A DNA stretch of 64,000 bases from Herbiconiux aconitum (lineage in GTDB: Bacteria; Actinomycetota; Actinomycetes; Actinomycetales; Microbacteriaceae), in assembly GCF_024979235.1 (NCBI RefSeq), contig NZ_JANLCM010000001.1, positions 2,170,001-2,234,000 of the forward strand. The letters run 5' to 3'. Within the stretch, counting starts at the first letter, position 1; the number at the start of each line of letters is the position of its first letter. Shown here one piece after another: positions 17,008 to 25,342 of this stretch. The translations under genes and the position numbers were made by a program. A model generated the notes under the pieces. It did no database searches. It was not told the DNA's origin and saw only the letters and a list, made by a program, of their open reading frames with translations.

Positions 17008-17832
17008 ATGCTCATTCTCGCGGCCACGCCCATCGGGAACCTCAAGGATGCGTCGCTGCGGCTGATCGAACTGCTCTCCGAAGCGACTGTGGTGGCGGCC
17101 GAGGACACCCGGGTGACCGCGAAGCTCCTGCGCGGTCTCGGAATCGAGAACCGGCCCCGTCTCATCCCGTTGCACGAGCACAACGAGCGCGAGAAGTCGG
17201 CGTCGCTCGTCGAGCTGGCGCGGGAGACCGACCTCGTGCTGCTCTCCGACGCGGGCATGCCGACCGTCTCCGACCCCGGGTACCAGCTGGTGGTCGCGGC
17301 CGTCGAGGCCGGTGTCGATGTGACCGTCATTCCCGGCCCGTCGGCCGTCGTCACGGCGCTTGCCTTGTCGGGCTTGCCGACCGATCGATTCACGTTCGAA
17401 GGCTTCCTGCCGCGCAAGCAGGGGGAGCGCCTGCAGACCTTCCGGATGCTCGAACGCGAGCCCCGCACGATGGTGTTCTTCGAGTCGCCGAACCGGTTGG
17501 CGGATGCGCTGACCGACCTCGCGACGGTGCTGGGTGCGGAGCGGCGGGTGGTGGTGGTGCGCGAGCTGACGAAGATGTTCGAAGAGGCGCGGCGCGGCAC
17601 CGCGGCGGAGCTGGCCGCATGGGCGGCCGGGGGAGTGAAGGGCGAGATCTGCATCGTCGTTGCGGGAGCCGAGGCCCTCGTGGCCGACCTCCCGTCGGGT
17701 ATCGCGCAGGTGCTCGAGCTGGTCTCCGACGGCTACCGCCTGAAAGACGCGGCCGCGAGCATCGCCGAGGCCACCGGCCTCGGCAAGCGCGACCTCTACG
17801 AGGGTGCGCTGGCGGCCCGTCGCCCCTCCTGA
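17008..17832 (+). CDS. rsmI: 16S rRNA (cytidine(1402)-2'-O)-methyltransferase
   Basis: 274 residues from ATG 17008; the in-frame GTG at 16981 adds nine residues lacking similarity. The tetrapyrrole-methylase fold is clear: LILAATPIGNLKDASLR at the N-terminus, VAAEDTRVTAKLLRGLGI, LLSDAGMPTVSDPGYQLV, VIPGPSAVVTALALSGLP and EGFLPRKQGERL. These are RsmI motifs, distinct from cobalamin-pathway methylases. With SAM it 2'-O-methylates C1402 in the decoding centre of 16S rRNA. It is divergent from pmt. The methionyl-tRNA synthetase gene often found nearby is separated here by an oxidoreductase gene. Confidence 0.94.
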   Translation: MLILAATPIGNLKDASLRLIELLSEATVVAAEDTRVTAKLLRGLGIENRPRLIPLHEHNEREKSASLVELARETDLVLLSDAGMPTVSDPGYQLVVAAVEAGVDVTVIPGPSAVVTALALSGLPTDRFTFEGFLPRKQGERLQTFRMLEREPRTMVFFESPNRLADALTDLATVLGAERRVVVVRELTKMFEEARRGTAAELAAWAAGGVKGEICIVVAGAEALVADLPSGIAQVLELVSDGYRLKDAAASIAEATGLGKRDLYEGALAARRPS

Positions 17833-17919
17833 CCGCAGCTCGGGGCGCCGATCCGTCGCGCCGGGCATACGGTTGCGAGCGACGGCGTTGCATCTGGCAG
17901 GCGTGAGAAGGAGGACCCC

Positions 17920-18843
17920 ATGACGCGAGCGGTTCGATTCGAGCGGTACGGCGGCACGGAAGTGCTTCGCGTGGTCGAGGTGGAGAGGCCCGAGCCCGGA
18001 CCGGGCGAGGTTCGCGTCGAGGTGCTGGCCGCATCCATCAATCCCGGAGAAGCGGCGATTCGTCGCGGGCTGTACGACGCCGTCTTTCCCGCCACCTTCC
18101 CATCCGGGCAGGGCAGCGACTTCGCCGGCCGGGTGACGGCGCGGGGCGCTGGGGTGCAGGGTATCGGCGTCGGAGAAGAGGTGATCGGGTTCAGCGACAG
18201 CCGGTCGGCGCAGGCGACGGATGTCGTGGTGCCGGCAACGAACGTCGTGCCGAAACCCGCCACCGTGACGTGGGAAGAGGCGGCGACGCTGTATGTCGCC
18301 GGCACCACCGCCTTCGCCGCCGTGCGCGCCGTCGGCGCCGATCTCGGTGACGTGGTCGTGGTCGCCGGCGCCGCCGGAGGCGTCGGCGTGTTCGCCGCTC
18401 AGCTCGCCCGCCATGCCGGCGCAACGGTCGTGGGCACCGCTCGAGACGAGGACCACGACTTCCTGCGGGGTCTCGAGATCATGCCGGTGACCTACGGCGA
18501 CGGCGTGGTCGAGCGCATCCGCGCCCTGGTTCCCGAGGGGGTCGACGCCTTCATCGACACCCACGGCAGCGGCAACGTCGCGGCTGCCATCGAACTCGGC
18601 GTCAGTCCGGCGCGCATCGACACCATCGCCGACTTCGCCGCCGTGAAGCGATACGGCGTGAAGGGCGAGGGCAACGCCGCGGGTGGCGGCGCCCGCACGC
18701 TGAGCGAGCTGGCGGCACTCATCGTGGAAGGCGATTTGCGCATCCCGATCGACACCATCTACCCGTTCGAACGCGTGGCCGAAGCCTACGACCACCTCGA
18801 CACGCAGCACGTGCGAGGCAAGATCGTGCTGCGGATGGAGTGA
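17920..18843 (+). CDS. NADP-dependent quinone oxidoreductase-like protein (zinc-free MDR family)
   Basis: 307 residues with a strong ribosome site (AAGGAGG) before ATG. The MDR fold is visible: an N-terminal catalytic GroES-like part (RFERYGGTEVLRVVEVERPEPGPGEVRVEVLAASINPGE), then a Rossmann domain with VVVAGAAGGVGVFAAQLARHAGATVVGTA. No zinc-binding cysteine pattern is seen, and the C-terminal LIVEGDLRIPIDTIYPFERVAEAYDHLDTQHVRGKIVL matches the quinone reductase/zeta-crystallin group. The substrate is not known. It sits between rsmI and metG and does not belong to that conserved block, so it is probably an insertion with its own transcript. Confidence 0.85.
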   Translation: MTRAVRFERYGGTEVLRVVEVERPEPGPGEVRVEVLAASINPGEAAIRRGLYDAVFPATFPSGQGSDFAGRVTARGAGVQGIGVGEEVIGFSDSRSAQATDVVVPATNVVPKPATVTWEEAATLYVAGTTAFAAVRAVGADLGDVVVVAGAAGGVGVFAAQLARHAGATVVGTARDEDHDFLRGLEIMPVTYGDGVVERIRALVPEGVDAFIDTHGSGNVAAAIELGVSPARIDTIADFAAVKRYGVKGEGNAAGGGARTLSELAALIVEGDLRIPIDTIYPFERVAEAYDHLDTQHVRGKIVLRME

Positions 18844-18912
18844 CTCCGCACATCCGTTCCGTCTTCTGTCACACGAACCCCCCGGCTGGTTGCGGCCTTT
18901 AGGATGGTCAGC

Positions 18913-20481
18913 ATGTCCGACGGCTCTTCGTTCTACGTCACCACGCCGATCTTCTATGTGAACGACGTGCCCCACATCGGGCACGCCTACACCGAGGTGG
19001 CGGCCGACGTGCTCGCCCGATGGCACCGTCAGGCGGGCGACGACACCTGGTTCCTCACCGGAACCGACGAGCACGGCCAGAAGATCTTGCGCACCGCCAC
19101 GGCGAACGGCATGACCCCCAAGGAGTGGGCCGACAAGCTCGTGGCCGAATCGTGGCAGCCGCTGCTGAACACGATCGACATCTCGAACGACGACTTCATC
19201 CGCACCACCGAAGAGCGGCACGAGGTCAATGTGCAGCTCTTCCTGCAGCGCCTCTACGACGCCGGCTACATCTACACCGGCGAATACGAGGGCTACTACT
19301 GCGTCGGCTGCGAGGAGTACAAGCAGCTCTCCGACCTCGAAGAGGGCACCGGAAAATACGAAGGTCAGCTGGTCTGCAAGATCCACTCGCTGCCCGTCGA
19401 ACTGCTGAAGGAGCGCAACTACTTCTTTCGCATGAGCGACTTCACCCAGCCGCTGCTCGACCTCTACGAGGCGCGCCCCGACTTCGTGCAGCCCGAGAGC
19501 GTGCGCAACGAGATCGTGTCGTTCGTGCGCCGCGGTCTCACCGACCTCTCGATCTCGCGCCAGACCTTCGACTGGGGCGTCAAGGTGCCTTGGGATGAAT
19601 CGCACGTCGTGTACGTCTGGTTCGACGCTCTTCTCAACTACGTCACGGCGATCGGCTACGGAACCGACGAGGCGGAGTTCGCACGGCGCTGGCCGGCGAC
19701 CCACATCGTGGGCAAGGACATCGCCCGTTTCCACGCCGTCATCTGGCCGGCCATGCTGATGGCCGCGGGCCTGGAAGTACCGAAGCAGGTCTACGGCCAC
19801 GGCTGGCTGCTGGTCGGTGGCGAGAAGATGTCGAAGTCGAAGCTCACCGGCATCGCGCCTGAGCAGATCACCGACACCTTCGGGTCGGATGCCTTCCGCT
19901 ACTACTTCATGCGCGCCATCAACTTCGGGCAGGACGGCTCCTTCAGCTGGGAGGACCTCTCGGCGCGTTACCAGGCCGAACTCGCCAACGGGTTCGGCAA
20001 CCTCGCCTCTCGCGTGATCGCCATGGTGACGCGTTACCACGGCGGCACCGTGCCGGCGGCCGTCGACGCTGCCGTGACGGAGGCCGATCTCGCCATCCGC
20101 GCGACCGAGCGCCGGGTGACGGTGGCGGCGGACTCGGCGATCGAGCGACTGGCCGTGCACGAGGCCATCGCGCGCGTCTGGGAACTGGTCGACGAGCTGA
20201 ACGGATACATCACTCTCCAAGAGCCCTGGGTTCTGGCGAAAGACCCGTCGCAGGCCGACAGGCTGGCCACCGTGCTGAACACCGCAGTGCGCGGGCTCGG
20301 TACGCTCACGGTACTTCTCTCGCCGGTGCTGCCCGCCGCCGCCGAAAAACTGTGGACGGCGCTTTCGGGAACCGGAACTGTGCAGGACCAGCCGATCCGT
20401 TCGGCCTGGGAATGGGCGGGCGGTGCTCGCGTCGAACCCCTCGAGGCGCTGTTCCCGCGAATCGAGGTCGACGCGTCGTGA
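18913..20481 (+). CDS. metG: Methionyl-tRNA synthetase
   Basis: 522 residues from ATG 18913 (the ATG at 18904 overlaps the Shine-Dalgarno-like AGGATGG and is less likely). Class Ia signatures: FYVTTPIFYVNDVPHIGHAYTEV with the HIGH motif, a connective peptide with a CVGC pair, YVWFDALLNYVTAIGYG, and the KMSKS motif in GEKMSKSKLTG followed by the anticodon-binding helical domain. No C-terminal tRNA-binding EMAP-like domain is present, as usual for this short actinobacterial type. It charges tRNA-Met. The stop overlaps the GTG of tatD by four bases (GTGA), so the pair is translationally coupled. Confidence 0.96.
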   Translation: MSDGSSFYVTTPIFYVNDVPHIGHAYTEVAADVLARWHRQAGDDTWFLTGTDEHGQKILRTATANGMTPKEWADKLVAESWQPLLNTIDISNDDFIRTTEERHEVNVQLFLQRLYDAGYIYTGEYEGYYCVGCEEYKQLSDLEEGTGKYEGQLVCKIHSLPVELLKERNYFFRMSDFTQPLLDLYEARPDFVQPESVRNEIVSFVRRGLTDLSISRQTFDWGVKVPWDESHVVYVWFDALLNYVTAIGYGTDEAEFARRWPATHIVGKDIARFHAVIWPAMLMAAGLEVPKQVYGHGWLLVGGEKMSKSKLTGIAPEQITDTFGSDAFRYYFMRAINFGQDGSFSWEDLSARYQAELANGFGNLASRVIAMVTRYHGGTVPAAVDAAVTEADLAIRATERRVTVAADSAIERLAVHEAIARVWELVDELNGYITLQEPWVLAKDPSQADRLATVLNTAVRGLGTLTVLLSPVLPAAAEKLWTALSGTGTVQDQPIRSAWEWAGGARVEPLEALFPRIEVDAS

Positions 20482-21404
20482 CGTCTCCTTCTCCGGAATC
20501 CGGGGAACCGCCCGCGTATCTTCGGCAACGCGAGCCCTCCGACCGCGGCGACCAGACCTACCCGCCGCTGCCCGAGGCACTCGTCGTGCCGGTCTACGAC
20601 AACCACACGCACCTGGAGGTCGCCGACGGCGACGATCCGATCGACTACCACGAGCACCTCGATCGCGCGTCGGCGGTCGGCGTGCGCGGTGTCGTGCAGG
20701 TGGGCACCGACCTGGAGACGAGCCGCTGGTCGGCCGAGCAAGCGGCGCGGGAACCGCGGATGCTCGCCGCTGTCGCCATCCACCCCAACGATGCGCCGTC
20801 GTACGACGAGGCCGGCGGGCTCGACGACGCGCTCGCCGAGATCGCCGAGCTGGCCTCGTGGCCGCGGGTGCGCGCCGTGGGTGAGACGGGTCTCGACTTC
20901 TATCGCACCGATTCCGAGGCCGGCCGGGCCGCACAGTACCGCTCGTTCGAGGCGCACATCGAGATCGCCAAAGAGAACGGCATTGCGCTGCAGATCCACG
21001 ACCGGGATGCTCATGACGAGGTCGTCGCGACGCTTCGCCGCGTGGGCGCCCCGGAGCGCACGGTGTTCCACTGCTTCTCGGGCGATGCCTCGTTCGCGGC
21101 GCTCTGCGCGGAGAACGGTTGGTACATGTCGTTCGCCGGCAACGTGACCTTCAAGAACGCAGGAGCACTGCGCGACGCGCTGTCGGTCGCGCCTCGCTCG
21201 CTCATCATGGTCGAGACGGATGCGCCCTACCTCACCCCGGCGCCGTTCCGCGGCCGGCCGAACGCGCCCTATCTGATTCCGCACACCCTGCGGGCGATGG
21301 CGGCGCACCTCGGCACCGACGTGTCGATGCTCGCGGCGCAGATCTCCTCCAACACCGAGCTGGTGTACGGGCGCTGGGAAGACGACCCGGTGCAGGCCTC
21401 GTGA
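20478..21404 (+). CDS. tatD: TatD family metal-dependent hydrolase
   Basis: 308 residues from GTG 20478, which overlaps the metG stop; the longer open frame to 20352 lies inside metG. TatD motifs: VYDNHTHLE (first metal ligands HxH), VGETGLDFYR with the conserved Glu, ALQIHDRDAHDEV, VFHCFSGDASFA, and METDAPYLTP-like VETDAPYLTPAPFRGRPNAPYLIP. These are two-metal phosphodiesterases with 3'-5' DNA exonuclease activity in studied members. An N-terminal extension of about 40 residues precedes the fold. The stop overlaps the rsmA start by four bases, completing the coupled set metG-tatD-rsmA. Confidence 0.93.
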   Translation: MTSPSPESGEPPAYLRQREPSDRGDQTYPPLPEALVVPVYDNHTHLEVADGDDPIDYHEHLDRASAVGVRGVVQVGTDLETSRWSAEQAAREPRMLAAVAIHPNDAPSYDEAGGLDDALAEIAELASWPRVRAVGETGLDFYRTDSEAGRAAQYRSFEAHIEIAKENGIALQIHDRDAHDEVVATLRRVGAPERTVFHCFSGDASFAALCAENGWYMSFAGNVTFKNAGALRDALSVAPRSLIMVETDAPYLTPAPFRGRPNAPYLIPHTLRAMAAHLGTDVSMLAAQISSNTELVYGRWEDDPVQAS

Positions 21405-22285
21405 GCGGGGCCGACGGCGTCGACTCGTCGCCCGCATCCGTCTCTCTGCTCGGTCCGGCCGAGATCCGCGACCTTGCGGCGCTGCTCGATCTGACGCCCA
21501 CGAAGAAGCTCGGCCAGAACTTCGTGATCGACGCGAACACGGTGCGCAAGATCGTGCGCGTCGCGGGCGTCGAGCCCGGCGACGTGGTGCTCGAAGTGGG
21601 TCCTGGTCTCGGATCGCTGACTCTCGGCCTCCTGGAGGCCGGTGCCGACGTCGTGGCGGTCGAGATCGATCGGCGACTCGCCGAGCAACTGCCGTTGACG
21701 GTGTCGCAACTGGCACCGGATGCGGCGCTGACGGTCGTGCGCGACGACGCGTTGCGCATCCTGTCGCTTCCCTCGTCGCCGTCGCGGCTCGTGGCGAACC
21801 TGCCTTATAACGTGTCGGTGCCGGTGCTGCTGCACCTGCTCGAACACTTTCCCTCGATCCAGTCGGGCGTGGTCATGGTGCAGGCCGAGGTCGGGCACCG
21901 GCTGGCCGCCGACCCCGGATCGAAGATCTATGGGTCGCCGAGCGTCAAGGCCGCCTGGTACGGCGACTGGCGCACGGCCGGCACCGTCAGCCGACAGGTG
22001 TTCTGGCCGGTGCCGAACGTCGACTCCGTGCTCGTCGGCTTCGAACGGGTGGGCGCCGGGCTCGACACCGAGGAGCTGCGGGTGCGCACCTTCGAAATCG
22101 TCGACGCGGCGTTTCAGCAGCGCCGCAAGATGCTGCGGCAGGCGCTGTCGGTGGTGCTGGGCGATTCGGCGAGGGCCTCAGAAGTGCTCTCGGCGGCCGG
22201 CGTTCCTCCTACCGCGCGCGGCGAGGAGTTGACGGTGCACGACTTCCTGGCGGTGGCGCGCGCCTCCCTCGCCGTCGAGGAGTAG
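21401..22285 (+). CDS. rsmA: 16S rRNA (adenine(1518)-N6/adenine(1519)-N6)-dimethyltransferase
   Basis: 294 residues from GTG 21401 (GTGA overlap with tatD). KsgA/Dim1 motifs in order: LGQNFVIDANTVRKIV, the SAM-binding VLEVGPGLGSLTLGLL, VVAVEIDRRLAEQLP, catalytic NLPYNVSVPVLLHLL, VMVQAEVGHRLAADPGSKIYGSPSV, FWPVPNVDSVLVGFER, and the C-terminal FQQRRKMLRQALS. It dimethylates two adjacent adenines in the 3' terminal helix of 16S rRNA during 30S assembly. It is the last gene of the coupled set; ispE, often next to it, is separated here by a cell-wall-binding-repeat gene. Confidence 0.95.
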   Translation: MSGADGVDSSPASVSLLGPAEIRDLAALLDLTPTKKLGQNFVIDANTVRKIVRVAGVEPGDVVLEVGPGLGSLTLGLLEAGADVVAVEIDRRLAEQLPLTVSQLAPDAALTVVRDDALRILSLPSSPSRLVANLPYNVSVPVLLHLLEHFPSIQSGVVMVQAEVGHRLAADPGSKIYGSPSVKAAWYGDWRTAGTVSRQVFWPVPNVDSVLVGFERVGAGLDTEELRVRTFEIVDAAFQQRRKMLRQALSVVLGDSARASEVLSAAGVPPTARGEELTVHDFLAVARASLAVEE

Positions 22286-22340
22286 CGAGTACTCATAACG
22301 CCGCGGTGGATCCGGTGAGAGAATAGCGAGCATTACTCAT
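22284..22340 (+). promoter_or_regulatory. Two near-identical repeats upstream of the cell-wall-binding-repeat gene
   Basis: AGCGAGTACTCAT (22284-22296) and AGCGAGCATTACTCAT (22325-22340) start 41 bases apart, about four helical turns. The first contains the palindrome GAGTACTC and the second the related GAG-cat-tACTC. The pair ends 23 bases before the likely GTG start at 22364. In-phase repeats of this kind often bind a regulator, though none is identified. Confidence 0.4.
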
Positions 22341-22363
22341 CATGGAACGATGGAGTGTGGCGC

Positions 22364-23428
22364 GTGTCTGAGGCTTTTCGTATGATCCGCGGTCGGCTGG
22401 CGTCGGCTGTTGGTGTCATGGCCGTTTCCGCCGCGATCGTGCTGGCCCCGACGGCTGCGTATGCCGCGCTTGGCGGCGGCGATGACGCTCACGTAACTGG
22501 TGGTGATGCGACGCTGGGCGCGACGGTCGAACGCATCGGAGGTGTCGACAGGTACGCGGTCTCGGCCGCGGTCGCACACCACGATTTCCCGGCATCGCGA
22601 CTCGTCTTCGTGGCTTCGGGGGAGAAATTCGCCGATGCCCTGTCTGCGTCGGCTGTGGCGGGAAATTACGACGCGCCGGTGCTGTTGGTGGGCAAGGACT
22701 CGATTTCCGATCCCGTACTCGCGGAACTGACTCGGCTCAAGCCCGAAGGAATCGTGGTCGTCGGCGGTGTCAACTCCGTCGGTCCAGTTATTGAGGCCGC
22801 CCTGGAGGGGTTTGCCTCGAAGGTCGTGCGAGTGGACGGACCCGATCGTTACGCCGTTTCGGCGAAGATCGCGTTCGGCGGACTGTGGCCGCAGAACCCC
22901 ACGGTGTACATAGCCTCCGGCGAAGTCTTTCCCGACGCCCTCTCCGGTTCGGCGGCGGCCGGACAGCAGGACGGCCCCGTGCTCCTCGTCCAGAAGGGCG
23001 AGGTTCCCGCGCTCATCCGCGAAGCGCTCGGCGTATTCAAGCCAGGCAAGATCGTGGTGCTCGGCGGGGAGAACACGATTTCGTCAACGGTATTTGACAC
23101 CCTGAAGTCGATCACCGCCAACACGTCCCGAGTTGCGGGCGCCGACCGTTTCGCGGTTTCAGCGGCGGTCTCCTCCAGCGTCTTCACCGTCGCCGACACG
23201 CACACCGTGTACATCTCCTCCGGTGCGGTCTTTCCCGATGCCCTTTCCGGTTCCGCCGCAGCGATCCACGTCGGCGCACCGGTGCTCCTCGTGACGCGTA
23301 CCGACATCCCGGAGGTCATCGACGCGGAATTGAAGCGCCTCGACCCCACTGCGATCGTCGTGCTCGGCGGTGTCAACACCATCTCCGACGCCGTCCTGAC
23401 GCAACTGAGCGGATATCTGCCGGCCTAA
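22364..23428 (+). CDS. Secreted protein with three cell-wall-binding repeat 2 domains
   Basis: 354 residues from GTG 22364, chosen because GGAG at 22352-22355 sits 8 bases upstream; GTG 22355 would overlap that site. A Sec signal peptide (GRLASAVGVMAVSAAIVLAPTAAYA) is followed by three copies of the CWB2 (PF04122) repeat of about 90-100 residues. Each has the pattern R[IV][GA]G.DR[YF]AVSA, then VYIASGE.FPDALSGSAAA, PVLLV and IVVLGG.N[ST][IV]S. In clostridia three such repeats bind wall polysaccharide and anchor proteins non-covalently. Here nothing else is attached, so it is a stand-alone wall-binding protein of unknown purpose. It interrupts the usual rsmA-ispE adjacency. Confidence 0.88.
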   Translation: MSEAFRMIRGRLASAVGVMAVSAAIVLAPTAAYAALGGGDDAHVTGGDATLGATVERIGGVDRYAVSAAVAHHDFPASRLVFVASGEKFADALSASAVAGNYDAPVLLVGKDSISDPVLAELTRLKPEGIVVVGGVNSVGPVIEAALEGFASKVVRVDGPDRYAVSAKIAFGGLWPQNPTVYIASGEVFPDALSGSAAAGQQDGPVLLVQKGEVPALIREALGVFKPGKIVVLGGENTISSTVFDTLKSITANTSRVAGADRFAVSAAVSSSVFTVADTHTVYISSGAVFPDALSGSAAAIHVGAPVLLVTRTDIPEVIDAELKRLDPTAIVVLGGVNTISDAVLTQLSGYLPA

Positions 23429-23518
23429 GCTGTGTGGCACGACTGGCTCGTGTCGCCCGGAGCGAGCCCTGATCGCCCCCTGAACAGGCGACCACGGCTC
23501 GTGGGATAGGTTGGACGC

Positions 23519-24454
23519 ATGACCACTCGGGGCCTAGAGAAGACCGTGCACGTGCGGGCCCCGGGCAAGATCAACGTGTTCCTCAAGGTCGGCGCGGTGA
23601 TGGACGACGGCTATCACGACGTCGCCACCGCCTACCAGGCCGTCTCGCTCTACGAAGACGTCTATGCCTCGCCGGCGAACGACTTCTCGGTGCGCTTCGG
23701 CGGCCACATCTACACCGGCGCCCTCGAGACCGACGGTTCGAACCTCGCCATCCGGGCCGCCCGCCTGCTGGCCCGCAAGACCGGATTCCGCGGTGGCGTG
23801 AGCCTCGCGATCGACAAGAACGTGCCGATCGCGGGCGGCATGGGCGGAGGGTCAGCGGATGCCGCGGCCACACTCCTGGCCTGCGACGCCCTCTGGGGAA
23901 CCGATGTCGGGCGCGAAGAACTCCTGGTGCTCGCGTCCGAGCTCGGCGCCGACGTGCCCTTCGCCTTCACCGGGGGCACGGCGATCGGCACGGGCCGCGG
24001 CGACCAGCTGAGCCCCGCTCTCGCCAAGGGTCAATTCCACTGGATTCTCGTGCTGCCCGATCACGGGGTGAGCACCCCCGAGGTCTACCGCGAACTCGAT
24101 CGGCACCGCGAACGCCACTCGCAGGACATCTTCCCCGCCCGAGGCCAGCCGGTGGTCGACACCGACGTGCTGCAGGCCCTGCGGGCGGGCGATCCGCACA
24201 TGCTCGCCGAGTCGCTGCACAACGACCTCCAGGCGCCGTCGCTGCATCTGAACCCGGGGCTCGCATCCGTTCTCGAAGTGGGTGAGCAGAACGGTGCGCT
24301 CGCGGGCATCGTCTCCGGATCGGGGCCGACGGTCGCGTTCCTCGCCGCCGACATCGACAGCGCCCTCGAACTGCAGATCGCGCTCTCGGCCGCTCGCTAC
24401 CACGTGGTGCGGGTGACGGGCCCGGTGGCCGGCGCGCGGGTCGTGGGCGACTGA
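23519..24454 (+). CDS. ispE: 4-diphosphocytidyl-2-C-methyl-D-erythritol kinase
   Basis: 311 residues, GHMP kinase family. Motif 1 is [14 protein letters not shown], the ATP-binding glycine-rich motif 2 is [21 protein letters not shown], and motif 3 is [14 protein letters not shown] near the C-terminus. [19 protein letters not shown] matches the IspE-specific block. It phosphorylates the 2-hydroxyl of CDP-methylerythritol in the non-mevalonate isoprenoid pathway. Isoprenoids made this way also supply the polyprenyl carriers used by the mannosyltransferase upstream. The gene is monocistronic or leads into the Pr6Pr gene 59 bases downstream. Confidence 0.94.
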   Translation: MTTRGLEKTVHVRAPGKINVFLKVGAVMDDGYHDVATAYQAVSLYEDVYASPANDFSVRFGGHIYTGALETDGSNLAIRAARLLARKTGFRGGVSLAIDKNVPIAGGMGGGSADAAATLLACDALWGTDVGREELLVLASELGADVPFAFTGGTAIGTGRGDQLSPALAKGQFHWILVLPDHGVSTPEVYRELDRHRERHSQDIFPARGQPVVDTDVLQALRAGDPHMLAESLHNDLQAPSLHLNPGLASVLEVGEQNGALAGIVSGSGPTVAFLAADIDSALELQIALSAARYHVVRVTGPVAGARVVGD

Positions 24455-24513
24455 CCCGACGACGCAACGGTCGCCTCCCCGGGAGGGCGGCGGCTCCTCG
24501 CTAGAGTGACGCC

Positions 24514-25143
24514 ATGCGCACAGTGTTCGGGGTCATCCGCATCATCGCGGCCGGGATCATCATCGCCGCGATCGTGGGTCAACTGATCTACAGCCTCGAG
24601 GTCACGCCCGACGTGCCGTTGTTCCTCGTGAACTTCTTCAGCTATTTCACGATCCTCTCGAACGCGCTGGCCGCGATCGCCCTGCTGATCGGGGCGTGCT
24701 ACTCGTTCACGGTGCGCCGAGACCCGCCTTGGTACAACCTGTCGCTGGCCGCCGTCGTGACCTACATGGCCACCACGGGTGTGGTCTACAACCTGCTGCT
24801 CCGCAACATCACCCTCGAGCAGGGCCGCACGCTCGGGTGGTCGAACGAGGTGCTGCACCTCATCGCGCCGATCTACATCGTGCTGGTCTGGATTCTGACC
24901 CCCGGCAAGTCGCCGCTGAAGTGGAACTCGATCTGGGCGATCATCGCCTTCCCGATCGCCTGGGCGGTGTACACCATGATCCGCGGGCCGATCGTCGGCT
25001 GGTATCCGTATCCGTTCCTCAACCCTGCGCAGCCGGGTGGATACGGCGCCGTCGTCATCTACGTCATCGCCATCGCCGGGTTCATCGGTCTGATGGCCTG
25101 TGCGGTCATCGGCCTCAGCCGCACCCGCATCCTCCGTCGCTAG
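24514..25143 (+). CDS. Pr6Pr family integral membrane protein
   Basis: 209 residues with six hydrophobic helices. The motif run SLEVTPDVPLFLVNFFSYFTILSNALAAIALLIGA, then YNLSLAAVVTYMATTGVVYNLLLRNI, HLIAPIYIVLVWILTPGK and AYTMIRGPIVGWYPYPFLNPAQPGGYGAVVIYV-like segments are typical of the Pr6Pr (FAR-17a/AIG1-like) group of bacterial membrane proteins. The conserved His in HLIAP and an upstream Asn/Thr match the AIG1/ADTRP fold, whose animal members hydrolyse fatty-acid esters. Activity in bacteria is untested, so only the family is claimed. A terminator hairpin follows at 25300. Confidence 0.82.
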   Translation: MRTVFGVIRIIAAGIIIAAIVGQLIYSLEVTPDVPLFLVNFFSYFTILSNALAAIALLIGACYSFTVRRDPPWYNLSLAAVVTYMATTGVVYNLLLRNITLEQGRTLGWSNEVLHLIAPIYIVLVWILTPGKSPLKWNSIWAIIAFPIAWAVYTMIRGPIVGWYPYPFLNPAQPGGYGAVVIYVIAIAGFIGLMACAVIGLSRTRILRR

Positions 25144-25258
25144 CCCCGGCGTGTCCCGCCGGCAATCGCGGCCACAGGTAGAAATTACTCAGCTCCCTGC
25201 TCAGGCCGGGCGGGTTACGGTGGCCGAGTCCGATTCCCGATCTGAGAGAGGCGACCGC

Positions 25259-25291
25259 ATGGGCACACTTCCCCCTAAGCCGCGGCCTTAG
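25259..25291 (+). other. Possible 10-codon leader peptide ORF (MGTLPPKPRP)
   Basis: ATG at 25259, preceded at a normal distance by GAGAGAGG, opens a 10-codon frame ending in TAG at 25289-25291. Nine bases later the strong hairpin at 25300-25334 begins. Short peptide, proline pairs and an adjacent terminator-like hairpin together look like an attenuator. However, the next gene in this direction (ABC-F at 26404) lies beyond a gene on the opposite strand. It may be chance. Confidence 0.3.
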
Positions 25292-25299
25292 CGCGCAGC

Positions 25300-25334
25300 G
25301 GCAGGTCGGCCTCCTGTTTCCGGGCCGGCCTGCC
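25300..25334. terminator. Bidirectional terminator hairpin between Pr6Pr and spermidine-synthase-like genes
   Basis: GGCAGGTCGGCC (25300-25311) pairs with GGCCGGCCTGCC (25323-25334) in a 12-bp stem with one G-U wobble and an 11-base loop. It sits between convergent genes and ends nine bases before the stop of the minus-strand gene. There is only a short pyrimidine tail (CCTTCT). Confidence 0.7.
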
Positions 25335-25342
25335 CCTTCTGC

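Noticed and set aside
16939..20934. 1331-codon open frame on the minus strand
   Set aside because: It runs antisense through rsmI, the oxidoreductase, metG and the start of tatD, all with strong family motifs. Such frames are common in high-GC DNA because stop codons are rare in the shadow frame.
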